Shown here piece by piece: positions 1 through 12,405 of a stretch of DNA of 64,000 nt; position 1 is the stretch's first letter; each line of letters starts with the position of its first letter. Source of the DNA: Lamellibrachia columna. Its lineage: Eukaryota > Annelida > Polychaeta > Sabellida > Siboglinidae. Made by a program: the position numbers and the translations under genes. The DNA is taken from positions 61,258,010-61,322,009 of the forward strand of contig OY759262.1 of assembly GCA_963662155.1 (NCBI GenBank), in the 5' to 3' direction. Below the pieces are notes generated by a model. It did not search any database. It saw nothing but the letters and a program-made list of their open reading frames with translations, and was not told the origin of the DNA.

Positions 1-1
1 G

Positions 2-1164
2 GACGCCAGCAACGGTGGCGAGTTTTATGAAGAACCATCAGCTTTGTACGAGAGACTTCTCAAGGCTGAAGAGGTAATTTTCATGGGACTTCTACAGCAT
101 AATGAGCAGATCTTGTGTCGGAGATGTAGTTTTTGTATTTTGTTTACGAAAGCAGGCAGAATTAATGAGACTATACAGGACTTTATTTGAGGCTGTGTGA
201 GACTTTGTATAATGCTGCTTTAAAATGCAGTTTAAATTATGAATTGAAGTTATCCTTACTGTATGATTATGATTTTAGACAAAACAGCTTTTTATTCTTT
301 AATTTTTTCCATGTGCGTGTCTATCAAATGGGAACTTTGTCAAGAGCAAATTTGTGAATCTTGCACCTCCATAGGAAATATCATGTTTTGTAGTTTTTAT
401 TTTGATGTGGCAACCGTTTATTTGACCCAATAATTATAATTTACAGTACATTGTTTTATTGTTTATCAGCAAACATGCCATCAAGTAGGGTGAGTGTTCC
501 CACCGAGTGGCAGGGTCACCAGCAGTCTCAGTGTGTCACAACAGTGTCGCCATCTAGGGTGTCTTACAGACACACCATTTGAGTTTATGGAAAGATGTCG
601 ATAATAAATAAACAGTTAAATTAATATATGTTTCCTTGGAATTGCAGTGGGCTTTACATGAAATAAAAAAATACACATAGAAAACACATAGAAAACTGTG
701 TTAAACCTAATCAAATTAATTTAAAGGCAAACTAATAAAATATATATATGTAATTAAAAATCAGAAGTAAAACCTAACTCAATATAGCTAAATTTTAACT
801 AAAATGTTATCAGTAAGTTAAATTAAAAGAAACTTTGGCAAGAATAAAAAATATATATATGATATATTGTTAAGGTAAATTCAACGTCCTAAGATAAGCT
901 GTGTCTAGAGAAGTAAATCTTCAGTGAATGTATCATGTTTGGTGGTGTACCTGTCATTTGTCACTCAGTGATGTGTCGTGTGATGTGTTGCAGACGCGAG
1001 ATCAGTTGTTGAGTGAGAATCACAGTTTGAAGAATCGCCTCGAGTGTCAGAACGACCAGATCACCACTCTCAAGTCTCACATTAGTGTCATCCGTCAACA
1101 CACTGTCACCTTCATCCTCCACCAGATGGACACGCTACACATGCAGCGTGACACAGAAGTGTGA
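2..1164 (+). CDS. C-terminal exons of an unidentified coiled-coil protein with PDZ-ligand-like tail (partial)
   Basis: Two exons are visible: 2..73, ending in donor GAG|GTAATT, and 994..1164, after acceptor TTGCAG and ending at a TGA. They join in phase 0 to give 80 residues. The second exon is rich in charged and polar residues with heptad-like leucines (LLSENHSLKNRL, then QITTLKSHI), so a coiled coil is likely. The protein ends in QRDTEV, which fits a class I PDZ-binding C-terminus (T at -2, V at 0). The 5' part of the gene lies outside the window. I do not recognise the family. The ligand function is inferred from the last four residues only. The downstream neighbour POLH is convergent, with about 2.4 kb between the two stop codons. 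Confidence 0.6.
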
Positions 1165-1671
1165 CATTACACATCGTCACGTGACAATGCTACATCATGT
1201 GACATTACTTGTGTCATGTGACAGGACTACATATGCCATGTGATGACATTACACGTCATGTGATGTTACACACGTCATATTGACAAGACTATATATGTTG
1301 TGTGACATAAAAAAAACGTGACAATTATTATGTCATATTGGACTTCAGTTGACACCGTTGTGTGTTTACGATCGCTGGGAGACAGTCACACACGTTTGTA
1401 CAGTTTACCATGAGGTATTACTTATTTACAGTTCCACACGTTGTTTACACTACAATGTAGTGTAAATTGTCTTCATTGAAGCCTGCTGCTATAGCTGTTT
1501 ACACATGGTGTAATTGAGCTGTTGTGTCCATGTTAACCAGTTGTGATATTTGGTTATCATCCCTGGTGGAACCACTCAAGAAAAACATAGAATTAAAATA
1601 TGCTTTGGTTGGAGAGTCTACAAATGAAATCCTTTGCCATGATTTCTATCACCAACAAGCAAGCCAAAGAT

Positions 1672-1905
1672 GTGCAGACAAAGTACATTGAGCTATGGAC
1701 CAATCACAACTCATCTAACAAGTTATGTTTGACCACAAACAAATCACAGCACATCTAACAAGTTATATTTGAACATGGACGAATCACAGCTCGTCTAGCA
1801 AGTTATATTTGGCCACGGACCAATCGCAGCTGATCTAACAACTAATGTTTGGTTGTGGACCAATCACAGCTCAGCCAACAACTAATGTTCACAACTAGTA
1901 ATCTT
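1672..1905. repeat. Degenerate ~45-bp tandem repeat, about 5 units
   Basis: Units share the motif GGACCAATCACAGCTCATCT followed by AACAAGTTATATTTG with frequent substitutions. The repeat contains CCAAT/ATTGG-like cores but is downstream of a gene, so a promoter role is not indicated. Confidence 0.6.
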
Positions 1906-3065
1906 ATTTTGATGTTTCAAAAGGTTAATACAGAAATATATATTCTACTTTTTTAGAACCCTTACATTTTGACCACATTTGTCAGATTGTGTATCAGCAG
2001 CATAAATGGCTAATGATTTTAAATACTGACATTTTCTGGTGTATCACTAGGATTATGACAGAAACCACCTGTAATATAAGGATGTGAGGTTCCATTGCCA
2101 TGATGTACATGTAACCTGATATAGAAAAAATCTGAGAATTTGGGGCATTTTAATTATATGAAACTCAGTATCAATTAACCAGTGAAAATCGTTGTGCATT
2201 AATCTAGTTATCCACGTCTTGTTATCGAGGACTAAGCATTTGACAATTAAACAGAGACTAAACCCAGATATCTGCTGTAAAATGTGACATTTAGCAATGT
2301 GTGTGTGTTAGTGAGGGGAGAGGGGATTGATGGGACTGGCATAGGAGACACTGCCAGGTTTTTTTGGGGGGTGATTTCACCTTGCCAGGGTCTATTGGTT
2401 GATTATTCTTCACTGTGGTGTGGGGATTATTTCCACGTCACCATGGTGTGGGGGCTGCTTAAACTTCACCATGGTGTAAAGATTCACAATTTGCCATGAT
2501 GTTGGGTTTGTTTGATTTTAACTGTGGGGGTTATTTATAGTCCACAGTGCCGTACTCAGCACAATACTGTGATGTTTGGGTCGCTTACAAATCACACTTC
2601 TAATAACCAAGTAACGTGATACATAACATGGTGGATTGAATGTAACTCCAAGAGTGTGTTATATGACATACATTGAATAGACCATGGATATTAACATGCA
2701 TGTTACTTAACTTTAGTGTGTAGACACTTTCACCACCTTTTTGGGCAACAGAACCAGTCAGTTTACTGAAGCCATTCCTCAGAGAAATATACTTGTGAAC
2801 ACTTGATTGACAAGGACCTGGCTGGTCACCGAGTGTCAGGCTTTATGAAGCTGTACTTGTTTGTAGTTGTGTTTGTGCTGGAGCACTTTAAAATGTTCAT
2901 TTGGCCCTCCCAGGTTGAAATGATGACCTCATCAGATGCACGTGCTTGGCCCAGCAGGTTTCACTGTCATCTAATTACCATCTAACTCGGTTACTAACTA
3001 GATCTGCTACATAATGAAATATTTATATGGTACTAACAATTACCAAAGGGAGTATATTTACAGTA

Positions 3066-3074
3066 TGTTATATA

Positions 3075-3130
<56 letters not shown>

Positions 3131-3256
3131 CATATATATACATATATATATATACATATATTTACATATATATATATATATATACAGAAGTTATTTATAT
3201 GTATATGTTATCATACAGAGTCCATAAACTTTAGTATATATATATATATATATATG
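3066..3256. repeat. (TA)n microsatellite, interrupted
   Basis: Two AT-dinucleotide tracts (about 3066-3186 and 3235-3256) are broken by CATA units. The short open frames here (Tyr/Ile repeats) are artefacts of the repeat. Confidence 0.9.
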
Positions 3257-3435
3257 TAAAGATAGTAGTTTTACATGTTATTATGTGTGTATATGTCTGG
3301 TCTACAATGTACATAAGTAAACAACTGTTTGAGAGAGGATATATATATCATCAATGCTGCAGGTTGCAAGGCAAGTAGATATTGATTTCAATACTGTGCA
3401 ATACATTTTATATAAATGTTGTTGTCTTGTCTTTC

Positions 3436-3441
3436 TTTATT
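3436..3441 (-). promoter_or_regulatory. POLH polyadenylation signal AATAAA
   Basis: TTTATT on the plus strand reads AATAAA on the minus strand, about 95 nt downstream of the POLH stop codon, a normal spacing for a short 3' UTR. Confidence 0.6.
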
Positions 3442-3533
3442 TATGTTAACAATCTTGGTAAATGCTTTGTAAGCCACAGTTGACAAAGTTTGGAGGCTGC
3501 ATGTGACAAGTGCTGCCCCCATGTGTCCAGCTG

Positions 3534-6500
3534 CTACGATGCCTTGAAGAATTGGTGAAGTGTTGTTGCGTTTCTAACTGAATTCCTTCTTTTCTTTGTA
3601 TGTGATCCACTGTCAGTTGACTTGCGCTTGCTGTTAGACGTAACAGTCTCCTGTTCCTGTAGTTCAACAGCCAAGTGAAAGTCGGAATGCTCCGGAATCT
3701 TCCAAACCTCGATGGTGACACCGCACTTGTGACACTGTGTCATGTCAGTAGATGTGTCACTAATACACCGGCTTTCAACTGTACAGTTCTCACTGGCTGC
3801 TGCACATGCAGCTGCAGATTCAAGTTCTGAACATCCAATAACTGTGTCGGTTTCCTGGTCTTCTCTGATGATATCATTCGCATCAGTTACATCTTTGTCT
3901 GTTCTCAACATGTCACCGCATTCATACTCACAATTCTCAGCAGGTTTATCTTCACAAATGCCAGTTAAGCTCTGGGTCTGACCAAGGGAAGAATTATCAG
4001 TTTCATTGGCAGTGTTACATTGTCCCGAACAATGATCGTTGCAGTGATGCCCTAAATGACAACCATCATTGTGATGTAGTTGTAAATGACTCACAGTACT
4101 GCTGTGACATGAAGACATCACATCCTCTGGGTCAGTGTGTCTGTGTTTGTCCGGCAGTGTCTGGACACAGCTGTACAGTGGACACCTGTCTGCTGGTTGA
4201 CAAGTCTTCAACGTGTAGGCGGCCATGAAGAAGGATATGTTGTTATCCTCACTAGAGGAACCAATCTTCTGAGCTGATGATCCAGGCATGGAAGATAATG
4301 ATCCAGACACAATATCAGATGATTCATGCGTGGGATCTGCTGATACATGCATTGTATCAGATGATCCAGACAAGGAAGTAGATGATCCATGCATGGGATC
4401 AGATGATCTCACCACAGAGCCGGGCGATCCAGACTTGGAAACAGATGATCCAGGAATAGGAATAGATGATCCATGCATGGGATCAGATGATCTAACCACA
4501 GAGGCTGATGATCTTCGCATGAGATCAGATGATCCAGGAATAGAAACACAAGATCCACACATAGGATCTGATGATCTAACCATGGAGGCTGACGATCCAC
4601 CACACATGGGAGATGATTGAGTTTTGAAGACAAATTGTTTGATTGAACTTGAGTTGCTTTGTAAGTCGTCAAACTTGCTGGCAGACATGGACAAATTGAG
4701 AATGGCTGGAGTCCTGGAAGAAAAAACATGCATCTATGAGATTGCCGATATTTGCTACAATGATTTTCAATGGTCAACTGAATACAGGACATTGCGATGC
4801 TGATTTTATTAGTATTTATACCATCTTGGTTAATTAAAAATAATATCTGTACAAAATATGTTACTATCGTGACCTTTAACCTCTTAATATTTTTGAAAAT
4901 ACATGATTTGATGATGAAACAATATAAGCCAGTTTTATGACATTCATAGAGATTGATGTACAGCATGTCTGATATGCAGCAACACCACCCTGCACCCACC
5001 ACCCTCCACCTTCCACCCTCCATCCACCAACCACCACCCTGCACCCACCACCCTCCACCCACCACCCTGCACCCACCACCCTCCATCCACCACCTTCCAC
5101 CCTCCATCCACCACCCTCCACCCACCACCCTCCACCCACCACCCTGCACCCACCACCCTCCATCCACCACCTTCCACCCTCCATCCACCACCCTCCACTC
5201 ACCAACCACCACCCTCCACCCACCTCCTACCACCCACCACCCTGCACCCACCACCCTCCATCCACCACCTTCCACCCTCCATCCACCACCCTCCACTCAC
5301 CAACCACCACCCTCCACCCACCTCCTACCACCCATCACCCTCCACCCTCCACCCACCAACCACCTCCTACCACCCACCACCATCCACCCACTACTAGCTA
5401 CGTAAAAGTTTACCAATGTAAATCAGTGTACATTGCCTTTAAGGGAGTAGTTCTGTACATGACAATACATAAACTCAAATACTTCACAAGAAAAGCATAC
5501 AAAGTCATAAACAAACAAGTAACAATATTTCATATAATGTACATTCGCACTGTTCTGTTCACCAAAATGATAGGAAATAATTTTTGTTGTTGTATTTCTG
5601 AAGACCACACAAAGGAAGAAATTAGTTTGAAACCACACAAATGAAGACGTTAGTTTATTAATGAAACCAATATTTGTGTTGGTCAAACATGTGAAGACAA
5701 CACACATGTGAAGACAACACACATGTGAAGACAACACACATGTGAAGACAACACACATGTGAAGACAACACACATGATATGAGTCATTATACCATACTTG
5801 AACAAAAAATAGAGAAATTTAAAAGAACACTTTGTTAAAAAAATAAAGAATAAAATAACTTAAAGGACATTGTAAAGGACTTTTAAAAATATTTAAAGCA
5901 ATGTTAAGGTTTTAAAGGGATGTTCGGTCAAATGCATGTCCAGCATAACTTTAGACAAGACAAGTTTACACAAAATCACAGGTACAGTAAGCAATATATC
6001 ATTTGACCATGAGACAATGTGCAAGATTAATTATTTAGTATTTCATTGATGACCATTTCAGAAAATTGTGCAATTTGTTGCTGGGTGGAAATAACGGAAC
6101 TACACGCATTTCATGATATTTGTTCTTGTCACGAAAATAAATTAATATAAAGGAATATTTTGTCAAAATAAAGGATTATAAAGAAATGTTAAGGAAGGGA
6201 AAAAATAAAACAGTTTGGAAGGATTTCCTTTAAAATAAAGGAACGGCATGGTAGTGATTTGCTAACAGAAGAAGATTCCTACCAAGTGTGATGGCTGCAC
6301 AGCGAGTCTCTTGGCTGCTGGAACTTGCGTAGAAGGAGCAAAGAGGCAGAGCATATCTTATCGGCCTCGTAGCGCAGAATGGGACAGGACCTGGATGCGT
6401 CTATGGAGTGCGATTTGCCCTCCGTACGCACATGCACCGTCAGTAGGCGTGCCTGGCGCTTGTTCTACAACGGAGTGTGAGCACCCAATGTTGGACGGGA

Positions 6501-9500
6501 CATCACATGAAGTTGGAAAGTCTGGTAAAGTTGAAAATACGAATAGGACCAACCTGCCACTTCCTGCCCCAAAACACTTATTATGGGATGGAATTGTAGT
6601 AAGATACCTGTAAACGATCAACACAGGCATACACATTTATATATACATGTTGATTAATTGTTAACTGAAGCAACCAGTTAGATAACTGCATGAGTGTAGT
6701 TTATCTTACCTCGTGTTTGTCTCTGATGAGTCGTTCCTCTAGTTCCAGTGACATCATTCTCAGCCAATGGTGGACCTGCAGTGAGAAATTTGTATTACTA
6801 ACCAGGAAAGGCAGCAGAAATATACGCCATAAAAGTTCGGTATAACTGGAGTCACGCACATTGACTGATCAGTTGTACTTAGACAGAATCAGTTGCACTA
6901 ATACCTTCTCTTCAGTGTCAAGTTGCTCGATACCAGGAAAGTTTTTGCCACAACCAATGGACTTGGCCAGTTTTCTTGGCCTCACAGACTCATTGTCGAC
7001 TCCGCGACACACCTGATACAGCCAGGAACTGCAACACAGAGGCAGAAACTGTAACTAGCTGGTGCCTATGCCAGGGGAAGTAAAATATCCCACACAGGGA
7101 AATTAAAAAACCTGTTGTCAACTCAGTACACCTCACAGAGCTGGTGATCTCAGACTCTAAACTAATTACTACCGGTACTTCATAATTCAGCTGTGATCAG
7201 CTGTTTATGGAGCATCTCATCAAGCGACTGTAAAACATCCATAGGAAAAGACAGCTGACATGACTAGCAATTTTAACAGTGAACAACTGCTCAACCTCCA
7301 TGGAGACAACATTGTCATTGAGACAGCATGGTTGCCTCATATTTGACTCTCGATCAAGTCTCTGACTCATAACCGACTGAAAGAGAGTATGACGGGTTCA
7401 AGGTGACTTACCCCTGTTTTTCTCCAAACTCAAGTTGCAGTTGCTTCTCTGAGAACTGACACAACTCTGCAACAAACTCAACGCCGAGCTGCTGTGTCAC
7501 TTCACAGCCGAGTTTGCCTCCCAAGAGACGTCTGTAAGGACACGAGAAGGTCACAGTTATGGGTTTGGCTGCTTGAAGAATGTCATCATTTACGGTAGTC
7601 CCACTTTGTTGATAAAAGCTGCCTAATTACAAAATAGATCTCACACAATTAAAGGTGCTTAACCAATTAAATTTTTTTGCAAGTCTCACTTCAAATTAAG
7701 TTTGCGAAAAACTAAAACCTACCTAATATCCACTACAACATGCTAGCTCATTTGTGCAACTTTTGTATGTAGTTTTTGTGAAATCATCAGACAAACTATT
7801 AAACTAGTTAATGCTTGTTCACGCATTTACTGAAGTGAAAATCGAAATGCTGAGAAATCACAATTTTGTTCTTTGGTGAAATTTTTTAACTTTGTCATTT
7901 GATTGGCGAGAGGATGGAGGTCACGCCCATGATCAGTGTTTACCATTTTGGATATCCTCTATTTTGATCCTTACCAGATCTAACGACTAAAGTCGATTAT
8001 TTTGATGATTTGAACAATAGGCATTTTTTTATTAAACTCGACTGCGGATGTTACGTAAACTATTCACACACTACATACACCAATCAACCAGATTTGCGAT
8101 AGGCTAAATCAATTGAGGAAGCAATTTTAAAACACTGCAGAGCGCTTGCGACTTAGATATGGTTTCAAAACATTGATGCATGACATTACAAGAAATAGGT
8201 TTCATGGGTGGACGGGGATTAGCCGCTGTTTTGGTTACATCGATGCATTTTGTATTAAAAAACATAAGAGCAGTTTTGTATTGTGGCGGCTGCAGTGCCA
8301 CCTGGTGACTACCAAGTTATCAAAGTTGCACATAGCTCGATGTAATTTAGTTAAACTTTTCAGTCTGAGATTAAATTACATTTGTTTTAAATTAAACTTT
8401 TTTAGATAATCCTTTCAAGGTCAGGAAACTTACTGATGTTAGCTCAATGAAAAGCATTAATAATATAAAGTGGCTGTAGTGTAACTTTATCAGTTTCTGC
8501 AGACGGGAAACTCACATTTTCTGGACGGGTGTGGTCGTGAAGAGTGTGTTGACTGCCGCCAAGGGCAGCACTGTCTGCTTGTTTGGTTTGTGTCGTGAAC
8601 AGACAAGCTTAGCGAGCAGCTAAGGAAGAAGACAACAAAGACCCGAGTCATGTGACATTCTTACTATTATTGTAGAGCGCGGTTAGCAGTTAGCAGTTAG
8701 CAGTTAGCAGTTAGCAGTTAGCAGTTAGAATGCTGGACTTTTAAGTAAGAGAACCCAGGTTCGAATCCTCTTGCTGCTGTTTCGAAACTATGGCAATTTT
8801 GTTCACCCCACGTTGCCACAGTTCAATCAGCTGTATAAATGAGTAGCTGGCTACAGACAGAGGTGGATAAGTGAATGAATAGTCTTCACACAGTAAATGC
8901 AGTGTGGCTAAATACTTCCCAGAGAAGTCGAGTCGATGTTGGAATGAACAGGTCTGCCAGGGGGTGAAGTGTAAAGCGTTTTGAACTGTCCTAATGACTC
9001 GATACCGCGCTATATAAGAATGTACCTTTATCTTTTATTAACAATTCATTTAATTACACAAATACCAATTACGTCAGGGCGGAAAAGAACCGAGTGTGGG
9101 TCATCAGAATAAGTTATTACTTTTCATGCAAATGACATATACAAATTTAGATTATCTGTACTTATGACATTTCCCCCAAAAAATTACCTTCTCTTCAGTG
9201 TCAAGTTGCACATAAATTGTAATTGTTTAACATTTCTGAGAACATAGAAATTCTATGGCAGTGACGTTTTAATTTCTTAGCAAATGTCTTTAAACTGCAG
9301 CTACATATTAGATTTCCTTGAAGAGAATTCAATTAAAATTAATTAACCATTAAAATTATGTAATTGGGTGTGATGTGTAAGCATATTGCTAATAGTGAAT
9401 TATAATCAGTTTTTGCATATTTTCCAACTTATGCACAACTTCAGAGTTTTTATATATATGCATACAGTTTTTCCCGAAGGAATCTGCCAGATAAAACTAC

Positions 9501-11261
9501 CAGTGGCCATGCACACAGTAGAAGGTGACCTTGTTATGAGCAATGCCAGCAGAACAGTGAAAGCCACAATCTCGTAGAATCGCTGCTCTCATCTCTTCAG
9601 TCACGATGGCAGCCACAGCCAGTCTCCTGTCTGACTCGTCCATAGTCCGCAGCCACGTTTCTATAGAGGCTGTGTAAAAAAGATACAGGTAAAAGTAAGT
9701 TCTCATGAGGCGTGGTGTCCAGTCCTTAGAACGGCTCAGAGTGCCTTACACATCACCCCGTGTCGTAGTCAACACTAGATAGGTTCGATTTTTTGCAAAA
9801 GGAGTCTGAAACCAGACATTCGATTTATGGATGTGAGAAGGCTCACCTGGGTTGATCCCTGTTTTCCCATCGTCTTCCACCTCCCAACCCACAACAAAAG
9901 TGTTTGGGAGTTGGTCGGCCGTTATGCTGCATGTTTCCATGGCAACCAATCTGGCATTGACTTCCTGTGTCATGTCGACGTACGCCTCATCAATGCTTGC
10001 TCTCTCCACCAAGCACCGCTCAAAGTGACTCAGCACTGTGATCACTTCGGCTCCAGCGTCGCGGTATCTGTCAACATCCAGACAAAACGAATTTGTCAAC
10101 ATTCTGCAATGTATTTGTCAATATTCCACACAGCATGTGCAACATTCCACAACATATGTCAATAATCTAAGTGGTATATGTCAGTATTCACTATTCAATG
10201 AGGTTTCTGTCAACATTCCACAAGGTATTTGTCAATAAAGTATCACTCAATATTAGGCAAGCTATGTGTCATCAGTCCACATAGTATCAGTCAACATCCC
10301 ACAAGGCATTTGTCAACATTAAACATAGTAGCTATAAACATTCCACAAGGTATGTGTCAACACACCATGAGGTATGTGTAAACATTCTACATATTATTAT
10401 TTATCAACATTCCACTTATTATTATTTGTAAACATTCCACATATTATTATCTGTCAACATTCCACATATTATCTGTCAACATTCCATATATTATATGTCA
10501 ACACTCCACATAGTATATGTAAATATACCACATAGTATTGAGTTTGCCATCCACCTACTTTGTGAGATCAGCTTTGCCTCGAGGTTCAGGTACGTTAAAC
10601 AGGTGAATCTCAGGACAGATCATTCGGGCCTCCTTCACTCGGTGACCCCGGGTCACTCCAAGGTCACGTGCCTCGTAACTCACAGCAATCAGCAGACTGA
10701 AACAAAGTTTGCTATAGAGAAAATGTACACATGATATGTATTAGCTAACAAAATCACATCCTATCACACTTTTTCCAACAAGAAAGATGCCCTTTTTCTT
10801 ACAGGTGTTGGTACTCTAGATCCACCTTGATGCACCTGTCATACAACTACGCTACCACAGTAAAGGGCATTGGAAATATAAAAAAATATAAAAAAAACAT
10901 TCCTATCCAAAAACAAAAAAAAATGGGAAATTGGAGGCACCGTGTACACATTGCGAATGATGTGAATGGAAAGCCGATTATTAGAAAAAATAACTAAAAT
11001 GCTATATAAAAAATATGCATTTTCAATTCATTTGTGATAATCGGATTCTTAACTCACCCAACCAAATCCATTTTTTATTATTGGAACTGTGTTATATTTA
11101 CAAAGTCCCTAAATGAAGATTGGAGATATTTCTGTTGCCATGGTAACTTACCCACTGCCCTGTAACACAGCACAGGGTTTCCCCCAGAATGCTGCATTGT
11201 CTCTCTGCTCCACCTGCACGTAGAAGCAGTCCATGTCTATCAGAGCCACAGCACGACTCAT
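3534..11261 (-). CDS. POLH: DNA polymerase eta (Y-family translesion polymerase), 10 exons, 794 aa
   Basis: Minus-strand exons: 11261..11152, 10696..10559, 10067..9847, 9669..9530, 8619..8516, 7531..7412, 7028..6905, 6775..6710, 6464..6283, 4713..3534. All junctions are GT-AG, phases agree, and the coding total is 2385 nt. Family role: bypass of UV dimers and other lesions at stalled forks. Visible motifs: the N-terminal ALIDMDCF with metal ligand D9; RASIDEAYVD with D109/E110 (human D115/E116); GFHCSAGIAHNKLLAKL; the thumb helix-hairpin-helix RLLGGKLG; and little-finger residues around SIGCGKNFPG. The C-terminus has a UBZ3-type zinc finger (C729, C732, H744, H748), basic KRKST...KKRR nuclear-localisation-like residues, and a PIP-like TLHQFFK just before the stop. 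Human POLH is 713 aa; the extra length lies in a repetitive linker encoded by the last exon. The ATG begins the usual short leader before the first catalytic Asp. Introns carry SINEs, a MITE and minisatellites. Confidence 0.95.
4268..4615 (-). repeat. Degenerate in-frame repeat in the POLH C-terminal linker
   Basis: The coding sequence repeats a core of about nine residues, RSSDPMHGS/RSSDPMCGS, with variants such as GSSIPIPGS and GSSVSKSGS. On the plus strand this appears as recurrent GATGATCCA. It lies between the catalytic core and the UBZ finger and is probably disordered, rich in Ser, Asp, Pro and Gly. Confidence 0.7.
4980..5395. repeat. CCACCCTCCA-rich minisatellite in the last POLH intron
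   Basis: Compound repeat of ACCACCCTGC, ACCACCCTCC and ACCACCTTCC blocks with higher-order duplications of about 100 bp. The strand is strongly asymmetric (C-rich on plus). It is open in several frames (Pro/His on +, Gly/Trp on -), but these are repeat artefacts. It sits 270-680 bp upstream of the last POLH exon. Confidence 0.85.
5686..5776. repeat. 17-bp tandem repeat, about 5 units
   Basis: The unit is GTGAAGACAACACACAT, nearly perfect, inside a POLH intron. Confidence 0.85.
7060..7255 (+). mobile_element. SINE fragment (family a), 5'-truncated
   Basis: It matches the body and 3' part of the SINE at 12075-12405 (TATGCCAGGGGAAGTAAAAT, then ATATCCCACA, then AGCTGTGATCAGCTGT). The tRNA-like head is absent. 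It lies in a POLH intron. Confidence 0.65.
7643..8127 (+). mobile_element. MITE family copy 1 (POLH intron)
   Basis: It begins near AAAGGTGCTTAACCAATT and ends near AATTGAGGAAGCAATTTT, giving imperfect terminal inverted repeats. The interior is shared with copies at 17456, 32746, 41426, 43436 and 50533: GTGAAATTTTTTAACTTTGTC, a CATGATCAGTGTT block and TTTTGATGATTTGAA. It has no coding capacity. Flanking TTA/TTAA suggests a short AT target site. Confidence 0.7.
8665..9038 (+). mobile_element. tRNA-derived SINE (family b) with an expanded 7-bp repeat in its head
   Basis: A pol III B-box-like GGTTCGAATCC (about 8759-8769) follows a head where the unit GTTAGCA is repeated about 6-7 times (8682-8727). 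The body contains TTCACCCCACGTTGCC, GAGGTGGATAAGTGAATGAA and a 3' module ending GCGCTATATAAGAATGTACC. A second copy is at 41018. Confidence 0.75.
10075..10520. repeat. Degenerate tandem repeat of ~25 bp in POLH intron 2
   Basis: Diverged units share GTCAACATTCCACA followed by variable AGGTATTT or TATTATT. About 17 units fill the intron between the second and third coding exons almost completely. Confidence 0.7.
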
Positions 11262-11511
11262 GTCTGCAGCAAAGTGACAAGTAATCAAAACACTGAAGCA
11301 TCTAAAACAACCTACTGAAATATGACAAGATGTCACCATAGAAACAAACAGTACACAAAGTTAGCTCACTTCTTTTGTTATGTTTGGACTGCAGTAAACT
11401 AAACATCTTTGACAACAAAGGCCTGTGAAAGATGAAAGGAGACTTCCTGTTTACATCTACGTTGTGCCTGGTCCTACAACTATGCTTCAATATCTACAAT
11501 AACTGATGCAA

Positions 11512-11835
11512 CAAGATTTAACAAGATTGCCATCCAAGGCAAAGGCCCAGATGGCAAGTGGACAAGGAAGCCATTGGCTCATCGAGAATCCCAAACTTTT
11601 TCATCTATGTGTAACTCGCCCTCCTGAGATATGTGTCCATCTTGTTTCTAAACATATTCACGCTGCTAGCAGTTACACAATCTGTAGATAATTTGTTCCA
11701 TTTATTTATTGTCTTCTGTGATAACGAGTACTTCCTGATATCCAATCTACACTGATCCTTTACTAATGTTACCTCGTGTCCTCTAGGTCTACTACCGGTA
11801 TCTTTCTTGAGTGAGAAGAAACATTTCTATCAATA
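11512..11835 (-). mobile_element. LINE 3' tail, copy A (truncated)
   Basis: Read on the minus strand it is the same non-LTR retrotransposon 3' end as at 27108 and 21190. It ends in a variant of GATGGCAATCTTGTTAAATC after the degraded remnant of the reverse-transcriptase C-terminal tail. It is 5'-truncated, as is usual for LINE copies, and lies about 250 bp upstream of the POLH start codon. Confidence 0.7.
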
Positions 11836-12074
11836 TTTTTTAATTGGAACTGATGCTAAACATGAGTCAGGCAACTGCATAGTGACACTGTGTGCAACAT
11901 TATGATCCTGTTTGAATAACAACTGTACACTTTGATTGGTACTGACCCATAGTACTTATTAGGATACTGTATTATTATATACTGCCAACCAGTGTGTAGC
12001 ACAAGTATAAACTGCAAATATTCATAACAAGGTGCAAAAAACCACTGGCACTTTATTTATCTATTAATCAACCA

Positions 12075-12405
12075 GATGTGGGGTGCGGTGGTCGTGTGGT
12101 AGAGCGCTAGGCTTTCGGTCGAGGAGACCAGGGTTCGAAACTACCTGCTGCCATTTCGAAACTTGGACAAATTTGTTTACCCCACTTTCCCTGTCTTTTG
12201 GAAGAGACACTAAAAGCCATTGGTCCTTTCTATCTGGTCTCTATACCAGGGAAAGCAAAATATCCCACAGGGAAATGGAAAAAACCTGTTGTGGGGTTAG
12301 TGCGCCTCATACAGCTGGAGGTCTCGATCTCCAAACTCACTATACTACCTTCCAGTTTAGCTGTGATCAGCTGTAAAGGGAGTATTTCACCAAGCATGTA
12401 AAATA
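12075..12405 (+). mobile_element. tRNA-derived SINE (family a), best-preserved copy
   Basis: The head has an A-box-like TGGTAGAGCGC and a B-box-like GGTTCGAAAC about 33 bp later, the internal pol III promoter of a tRNA. The body follows: TTTCGAAACTTGGACAAATT, TTTTGGAAGAGACACTAAAA, ATATCCCACAGGGAAA. The head is not an intact tRNA (no matching acceptor stem), so I call it a SINE. Related copies: 7060 and 63350. Confidence 0.8.

Larger units (their letters stand above)
1165..3433. other. Intergenic region between two convergent genes
   Basis: It contains the presumed 3' UTR of the upstream gene, with many degenerate GTGACATTACA-like motifs at 1165-1320, then a 45-bp degenerate tandem repeat and a (TA)n tract listed separately. 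Short open frames at 2284-2499 and 2803-2985 have no recognisable homology or splice context. No RNA gene was seen. Confidence 0.5.

Noticed and set aside
4409..5405. Gly/Trp-rich minus frames and a Pro/His-rich plus frame
   Set aside because: Produced by the CCACCCTCC minisatellite inside a POLH intron.
12095..12155. A functional tRNA gene at the A-box/B-box motif
   Set aside because: Box spacing fits, but I could not pair an acceptor stem, and the sequence continues into a repeated SINE body.
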